Positions 16,712 through 21,961 of a stretch of 21,961 bases of DNA are shown here, one piece after another (position 1 is the first letter of the stretch; each line of letters begins with the position of its first letter). The stretch is from NCBI GenBank assembly GCA_964200075.2, contig CAXNAA020000369.1:1-21961 (forward strand), written 5' to 3'. The DNA is from Sphacelaria rigidula (taxonomy: Eukaryota > Phaeophyceae > Sphacelariales). The notes beneath the pieces were generated by a model. That model had not been told where the DNA came from. It searched no databases and saw only the letters and a list, made by a program, of their open reading frames with translations. Position numbers and translations under genes: made by a program.

Positions 16712-17535
16712 GTGCAGCGGCATAATATGACACAGGTAAATGAGGTCAGCGGTCAATCGGTAAATATCAAAAAACTGAGTTCGGTGAGTTCGTCGCATAA
16801 CCCTCAACACTCGCGCCCCAGGGTTGTTATCTCTGTAACCACCGCTGTCTGCGAACCTCAACCGATAGATTTCGACCCAGCCCGGTGCTCAACATCGCAT
16901 GTCGCCGACCGAATCCGGTGCTCAACATCGAATCATATTTGGTAGTCACTCAGGGATTCCAACTCTAGAACTTGGCTTACCACGAAGCATATCAGTTGTT
17001 GAGATTGCGCTTCTCTGCTGAGCTAATCCGCCTGCGCAGGCTGATGAGCTCTCAACAGTCAACCGGGATATTAACAGAAAGCACCAACAACGCTGCGGCG
17101 TCGCCCCACGGCCGTCTACCGCTTGCACCGGCAATCGAAGTACGCGGCTGCAAAACACACACCTCCACCAAAGTTTCATCCGTTGGCGCCGACACTATTG
17201 GGGCGCAGCTCTGGCTGCAGAGCAGGTTCCATGACGTCAAAAGCCGCCGCCGACTCATGGGGTGATATTCCGGGGAAGCATGTCGAGTGAGATTGGTGTG
17301 CCTGAGAATGGATGCAAAACTCGATCTCGAGCGTTCAGCGTCTCACCCGAAATGCCAGACATCGTTACCATGCTTTATCCGAAGCGCGAAGGATAGCCTG
17401 AAGGGATTTGACAACGGCTGCTGCCCTAAGCCAGATTCGGTGCTGTTACCGACAAATTGCAGGCGCCTTGCATTTTGGTCTCGCGGATTGGGTCAGCACT
17501 CCCGCACCGTGTCAACACACGTCAAACAAACTTAG
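16712..17535 (+). pseudogene. Possible broken coding region or exon series
   Basis: Not recognised. Three plus-strand pieces read better than their overlaps: 16712-16945 (frame 2), 16972-17265 and 17287-17535 (both frame 1, separated by the single TGA at 17263-17265). Composition is protein-like (for example TKVSSVGADTIGAQLWLQSR before the TGA), with mixed hydrophobic and basic residues. A 16-base direct repeat (16882-16897 and 16915-16930) lies in the first piece. The frame change near 16945 and the TGA suggest either decay or short introns. No domain was recognised and confidence is low. Confidence 0.2.
16882..16930. repeat. 16-base direct repeat, 33 bases apart
   Basis: CCGGTGCTCAACATCG occurs at 16882-16897 and again at 16915-16930. 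A period of 33 keeps the reading frame, giving repeated Arg-Cys-Ser-Thr-Ser in the frame at 16712-16945. Confidence 0.9.
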
Positions 17536-17759
17536 TCAACTTCCTTGTTTATTCACGTTTTCACACTTTCGGTGGTGTACATCAGATACTACCAAGAACA
17601 AGCGATAATCACCTCAATGTCTCTACACTCTCACCTGCTATTCGAAGATACACTTCCTCCCGCGGCGGCTTCCAGTTGTTCGCCCATAGATCATCTCTTC
17701 CATATAGCGTCTCGGCCATCGTCCGCATCCGAATCCGAGCCAGCATCCGTCCAGATACT

Positions 17760-18331
17760 TCAATCACTTTCCGACCCCCCTGTCCCACTCACGGAGCCAT
17801 CACTATCGTCCACCCCCACCCAGCCCTCTGCACACTCCACCGTGCTCACCAATCCTCCACACACGGCACATTCTTCCGCACCGACCGACTCCCGAATCAC
17901 CTCTCCCGTCCGCTGATACCTCTCCGTTCTGGACCCCAATCCTTCAGGGATTCCACGCTCTTGTGCACCAATGGCCGGATTGCATCGTCCGTTGCACCCG
18001 CCTAGTAGTGAGGGGTGGCAGACCGTCCGCAACTTCGCACATGTGCAAGTGCGCTTGCACCTGTGCTTCTCGACAGCTGCGGGGATGCAGCGGCACAAAA
18101 GGCGCTGGACCTTACCGGTGGGATCGATCTGTGTGTGCTCCGACAAGATAACAACAAAACGTATTTCATCATAGCCTCCTTGGCGTCGCTCGACGCGGTG
18201 GTCCACCCTCGATTGTTGAAGTCGACAGAGGGCATCGTCTCTGCTATCCATCCCAACCAATACTCCAGCACGTATCGGGCCTCGTGGGGGGAGGGCATTT
18301 CAAAACTGATACTATGGATGCAGCAATTCAC
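17760..18331 (-). pseudogene. CXC-type Cys-rich protein gene, split over two frames
   Basis: The minus strand reads in two phases. The upstream part (about 18331 to 18150, ATG at 18298) has clear coding codons and a peptide such as ARYVLEYWLGWIAETMPS, ending in KYVLLLS. Near 18140-18158, in a TTG-rich string, the frame shifts. The second phase continues to a TGA at 17760-17762. It holds a motif at about 18095-17979: LLCRC, nine residues, then CKRTCTC, six residues, C, seven residues, CNGRCN. This agrees with the CXC-type zinc-binding signature (C-x3/4-C-x-C-x6-C) seen in tesmin/TSO1-like and related proteins, apart from one missing late Cys. The C-terminus is acidic and Ser/Gly-rich (DDSDGSVSGTGGSESD). 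A GGTAAGG donor-like site near 18110 offers a spliced alternative to the frameshift. Plus-strand frames here (17457-18005, 17545-17916, 18015-18392) are judged shadows. Upstream exons could lie beyond the transposon at 18390. Confidence 0.4.
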
Positions 18332-18389
18332 CGCATCTCACTCTACATCGCATCTACTTCTCCCATTATCAGGGAAACATTCTTATATG

Positions 18390-19295
18390 TAGGCTTTAGT
18401 TCCGTATGCGCGCATAAACTTCGACATCATTTGAGGTTTTTGAGCTTGAATAGGTCGTTTCATCGCAAAGCTTATAATTAGCTTAGTATGCTTGAAACGA
18501 GCTGAACCTGCTTGAAATGCGCGCACAATGCGCATAAAACGCGCATACAGTCGCGATATATTTTTTGCGCCTCCTGCAACCAGCTACCTGCAAGTGCTCA
18601 TGTGGCGTGACTCGTCACCAGACAGACCGACAGGTCGACAGGCTTCAATACTCCAAACTTTCATGGTCGTGTTTCGTGTTCCTATTCTGTTGCGGGTCTG
18701 ATCAGCAACGTGTTTTCTCAATCTTCATACATGGTACTATCTGTATGTTGTTTGCAAAAATGTGACTGAGACTAGTACACTTGTACAGCGTACAACCGGT
18801 ACCGGTACTTCGACAAGATTTTCAATGTCGACTGACGGTAGATGATGGGAGGGAGAGGTGGTAGCTTGTAGGTTGCAGGGCGAGAGGCCAACGGCTGCAA
18901 TGCTCTGTGTCCAGAGGCTACAGTACACTACTACTGTATCATGTATCACAAGTGTACTGGCATTTATTTGTTGTTTTCGTACGTGGATTCAGGTGTACGT
19001 TTGCAGGTTGGGGCTTTCACACTCAATGACTGATGAAAAGCGTTATTTTTGAAGTCAAAATGAGTATCAAAACTTCGAATGCCCAACTAGCCGTCTTGTC
19101 CTCATGCTAGAAGGAGTGCCTCGTGAGGGGATGCTGCCACAACACCGGAACAAGGACGGGAATAAGGCGCATAAAGCGCGCCTAATTTGCGCTCAAAAAA
19201 CGTTCAAGTGGGGCTTGAAATATATAAAACGCTTGTGAAAACAATATGAGGAGCTGAAGTTAAAGAAAAAAACGCGCATACGGAACGAAAGCCTA
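18390..19295. mobile_element. Non-autonomous hAT-like element, 906 bases
   Basis: The terminal inverted repeats are 18390-18412 (starting TAGGCTTTAGTTCCG) and 19273-19295, identical at 22 of 23 positions. The flanking octamers CTTATATG (18382-18389) and GTTCTATG (19296-19303) agree at 6 of 8, compatible with an eroded 8-base target duplication as made by hAT transposases. Subterminal GCGCAT/ATGCGC words cluster inside both ends (18405-18415, 18520-18547, 19166-19182, 19273-19281), and GCTTGAAAT appears near both ends; subterminal motif repeats are usual for hAT. No ORF over about 70 codons is present, so no transposase. An 11-base inverted repeat (18774-18784 and 18948-18958) lies inside. The element sits 59 bases upstream of the CXC-type gene and could lie in one of its introns. 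Confidence 0.6.
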
Positions 19296-20630
19296 GTTCT
19301 ATGTCGGTACATGGGGTGCTAGAAGGTGCGGATCGGCGATGCAACATGGATTGTCGCACTGCATGCAAATTCTCACGCACGAACGTCGAATTTTCTTTTG
19401 TAGCTGTAGCGGAATTCGGAAGCGTGTATGTATGCCACGCATAACTTCAGAAGCCTTGGCTTCGGGCCCGTAAGCCGCCAACTCGTGTGCGGAAACGCAG
19501 TCGCAGCTACGAGCGTGTGATCATGTTTTGACACAATATTTGGCGGGGGCGGTGGGGGAAATGACGAAAGAACGGCACCGCTCAACTTAGTTTGGCTCAC
19601 CGGTGACGCATATACATGTATTTCGGCGTCATGGAACCGATGGCGGATCCCGCCAAGCCCTGTTTCTGGTGTGTCCATGGTCAAATACCTGCGGGTAAGC
19701 GACGGCGTCTTTTGCGTGAGGTGGACGACGGAGTACAATATGCCGCGTGCAACGCCAGGGAGTTCTCTACCTACCTATTTTTGTCATATCTACGCACTTC
19801 TTTTCCCCCTTCATTCCTGAACGATTTACCATCGCTAGTTGCCGTGGAATCGAATAGGCCGTGCTGGGAACACTAACTCAAGTTCGTGTTGGCGGCGTGA
19901 TCCGGAGTCAACACGCCACCCATGTGCAGGATGTTGTTCACCGTATTTACCCCGGAAAATGGAGGTATCCGGGCGGTGAGCGGTGGACAGGGGGGCTGCC
20001 AACGACCGCACTTCCATTCCTTTTTCACGTCAGCGATCGAGGTGGGTGAAATGGACGGAAAAAAAAAAACAGTCCCATCATGGGGCTGTGTAGTCGAGAA
20101 AGCCACGCAGCCTATCATGGCGTCAGTCCGTCAGCTTCAAGCGCTGGAGTGCTTGTTCTTCGTGTTGCCTACGCGGATGCTGCCATGTCCCGGGCGCGAA
20201 ACTACACCGGTGAAGGTTCACTAAGGTCACCGATGGCTTACGAACAAAATGTCAAAATCAATCCGGTGACGGCATCCGCCCAGCATGCAACCGCCCCCCT
20301 ACACCATACAAACCGCCCCATTTTGTTTCGACAGCAATCCATCAAAGAACACTGAGCATCACGCGGAAATGACTCCGAAGGGACCAAGACAGAATGGTAT
20401 ACTGGCGCACGCAGTACAGCACCATTTCCAATATAAAAATGTAAAATAAATAGACTATTATAACACATCCTCGGTGATTGCCGCCGCTGGCGTGTGGGGC
20501 CGACCTCCTTTCACGCACGGTGGAGAATGGTAGACGCTGGCACTTCTCACTCCCTGTCCGTAAACGATCTTCTCACAATAGTTGGCACGATTTGCATTGT
20601 GCCCAGCAGTGTAGGATCAAGTTCGTACCG
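19296..20630. other. No confident gene
   Basis: Short frames on both strands (for example minus 19373-19738 and plus 19922-20224) contain no recognised domain. A small hairpin GAAGCC-TT-GGCTTC is at 19450-19463. The sequence around 19895-19915 has overlapping short inverted repeats (GGCGTG...CACGCC). Nothing more is supported. Confidence 0.45.
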
Positions 20631-20760
20631 CACAGTACTGTGATACTGTATTTCCGTACTGCATTACAGTACTGTAGTACGAGTATTACGGTATACGTAT
20701 ACTGCAGTACTGTCATACAGTTTCAACGTACTGCACTGTAGTGTGAAATACAATGCAGAC
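20631..20760. repeat. TACTG/CAGTA-rich palindromic cluster
   Basis: Repeated CAGTACTG, TACTGTA and GTACTGCA words occur in both orientations, including the perfect 12-base palindromes TACAGTACTGTA (20665-20676) and GTATACGTATAC (20691-20702). Alternate pairings are possible, so it could form a cruciform or a branched RNA. There is no fixed period, so it is better described as a degenerate palindromic repeat than a satellite. Confidence 0.75.
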
Positions 20761-21961
20761 AGTGCATCGCATCAGCGTATTATACTGCACTTTATCATGA
20801 CCATGACGGAGTTTTCAAATTTCAAACCCACCAGCTGCGCCGCCAGACATGCATGCAAACGATCGTGCCGTTCTCCATTGCTTTGAAAGCATTTGAGATG
20901 TCTCTTTTTCAGGCGGATTGCACACGCCATATACTGCGCCCTGGGGGCGGTGGTGGGCTGGAACATCAAGCGTCGTCCCCACCTATGGTCGTACAATGGG
21001 GTCCACAAGACACCTCTACCGAGCAACACCGTGCACATCACCCAACGCGAGACATAACTACCTTTTCAGCCTGCAACTTGTGCCGAGGTTCCAGCCTTGA
21101 ACATAGCTTTCCACATATATGTCGCGTGTTGGGCCTGGGCCGTAGGTTCTTTCTCTGGGGCTCCTCGCTCGTGTGTACTACCCCTACTTTGCGGATGATC
21201 CCAGCTGATAATTTATACAATGACTGTTGTATGCGAACATCCGCGTACATTAATTTTATTTTTTCCTTTGGGCGCAACACTGTATACTCGTACAACACAT
21301 TGAAAATAGGATAAGTTCGGGTGAATCTTCGAAAACCAACTACGCCGCTGTTTTCAGGTCATATTTCGTAGATGCGCCGCATATCTTTGGACTTGATGTG
21401 CACCGCGAATAGTCGTGTGTTGGACAAAGCTGCGGCACTTAAGCGCGAGGCGAGATTTGCTGCCCACACGAAACTTGAATACGCTCTGAGATGAGATGAG
21501 ATGGGTTGATCTGCCATTCCATAGTGCCTTTGAAAGCAGAAGGTGTGTGATTTCTCGCCTTGATTCCACCGCACGCCCTTCCTTGCTCCCGAGGTGTCCA
21601 TCGCTGTTCCCACCCTGCCGCCGCCGCTCCCACCTGCGGTGCCACAGCAACCCATAGTGCCCACAGCACCGCAATCAGCACGGTCGCTGCAACATCCTTT
21701 TCTGGAGAAACCCTTTCCAGCGTCGCATCACCCTCACATGATATGGGTCAAGGTCAAGTACGAGAGCAGTAGAACAAGCCAGCGTTCAAATCTGAGTCCC
21801 CCAATGCTTCCAACATCCAGCCCACTTCACCCAGCGGACAGGCACCGCGATTTCTTCATTCTCCCATTCGTTCGCCCCCCATGACTCTACTGGAATGCAC
21901 CCATGAGGCAGCGTAAAAGCCGTGGCTGTCTCTAGAAGTGGCGATACCAAAGAATAAAGCA
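20761..21961. other. No confident gene to window end
   Basis: Frames at 20853-21314 (plus, 153 codons) and 21354-21674 (minus) show no recognised domain and are overlapped by other frames. A short AGATG triple repeat lies near 21489-21503. AATAAA occurs at 21953-21958, but with no gene before it that I can defend. Confidence 0.4.

Noticed and set aside
15501-17499. The 11-mer TGGGTCAGCAC three times (15501, 16669, 17489)
   Set aside because: The flanks do not match, and a triple 11-mer by chance is not rare enough in this length to claim a repeat family.
17545-18392. Plus-strand frames rich in Ser/Pro/Thr and a following 125-codon frame
   Set aside because: They lie opposite the CXC-type minus-strand reading, which has motif support. 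The plus pieces need a stop read-through and a frame change and have no motif.

Overview
This looks like gene-poor nuclear DNA of a eukaryote. The evidence is two tRNA-derived SINEs, a minisatellite with higher-order structure, several long foldback or terminal-inverted-repeat elements, homopolymer and microsatellite tracts, one scaffold gap of 207 N, and no compact series of long ORFs. Roughly balanced base composition, long poly-G/poly-C runs, CTG tracts and TACTG-type palindromes would suit an algal or other protist genome. I cannot name the lineage from sequence alone. No rRNA gene, intact tRNA gene, CRISPR array or bacterial-style operon was found.

Layout. 1-535: a 37-base poly-G run, then SINE copy 1 with Pol III A and B boxes and an A-rich tail. 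536-5000: no confident gene; a weak foldback (1484-1725), isolated palindromes and one possible secreted-peptide ORF on the minus strand. 5019-5153: a minus-strand stretch that looks like a phase-0 internal exon. 5401-6115: palindromes of the CGAG/CTCG type run into about 15 monomers of 43-46 bases arranged as a four-monomer higher-order repeat of about 175 bases. A small Cys/His-rich ORF begins exactly where the array stops. 6340-7800: two weak ORF candidates.

7828-9026 holds three mobile-type structures almost end to end: a 249-base foldback, SINE copy 2, and a 668-base foldback with arms of about 270 bases, one of which carries a private 21-base tandem duplication. 9030-11450: no confident gene. 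11476-11661: a short exon-like frame ending in a strong hairpin. 12001-12270, 12337-12440 and 13081-13264: three more inverted-repeat structures. 13300-16300: low-complexity DNA (CTG tract, C17 tract, TG8) up to the N gap at 16298-16504.

16600-18331 has the best coding signal: a weak plus-strand frame (16712-17535), and a minus-strand gene or pseudogene (17760-18331) with a CXC-type cysteine-rich motif and an acidic Ser/Gly-rich tail, split across two frames. Upstream of it lies a 906-base element with 23-base near-perfect terminal inverted repeats and a possible 8-base target duplication (18390-19295), which looks like a non-autonomous hAT-like transposon. 19300-21961 has no confident gene; a TACTG-rich palindromic cluster lies near 20630-20760.

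The main theme is repeats and fossil mobile elements rather than a working gene set. Coding calls are tentative because introns cannot be modelled reliably by eye. Alignments were done by hand, so percentages are approximate.
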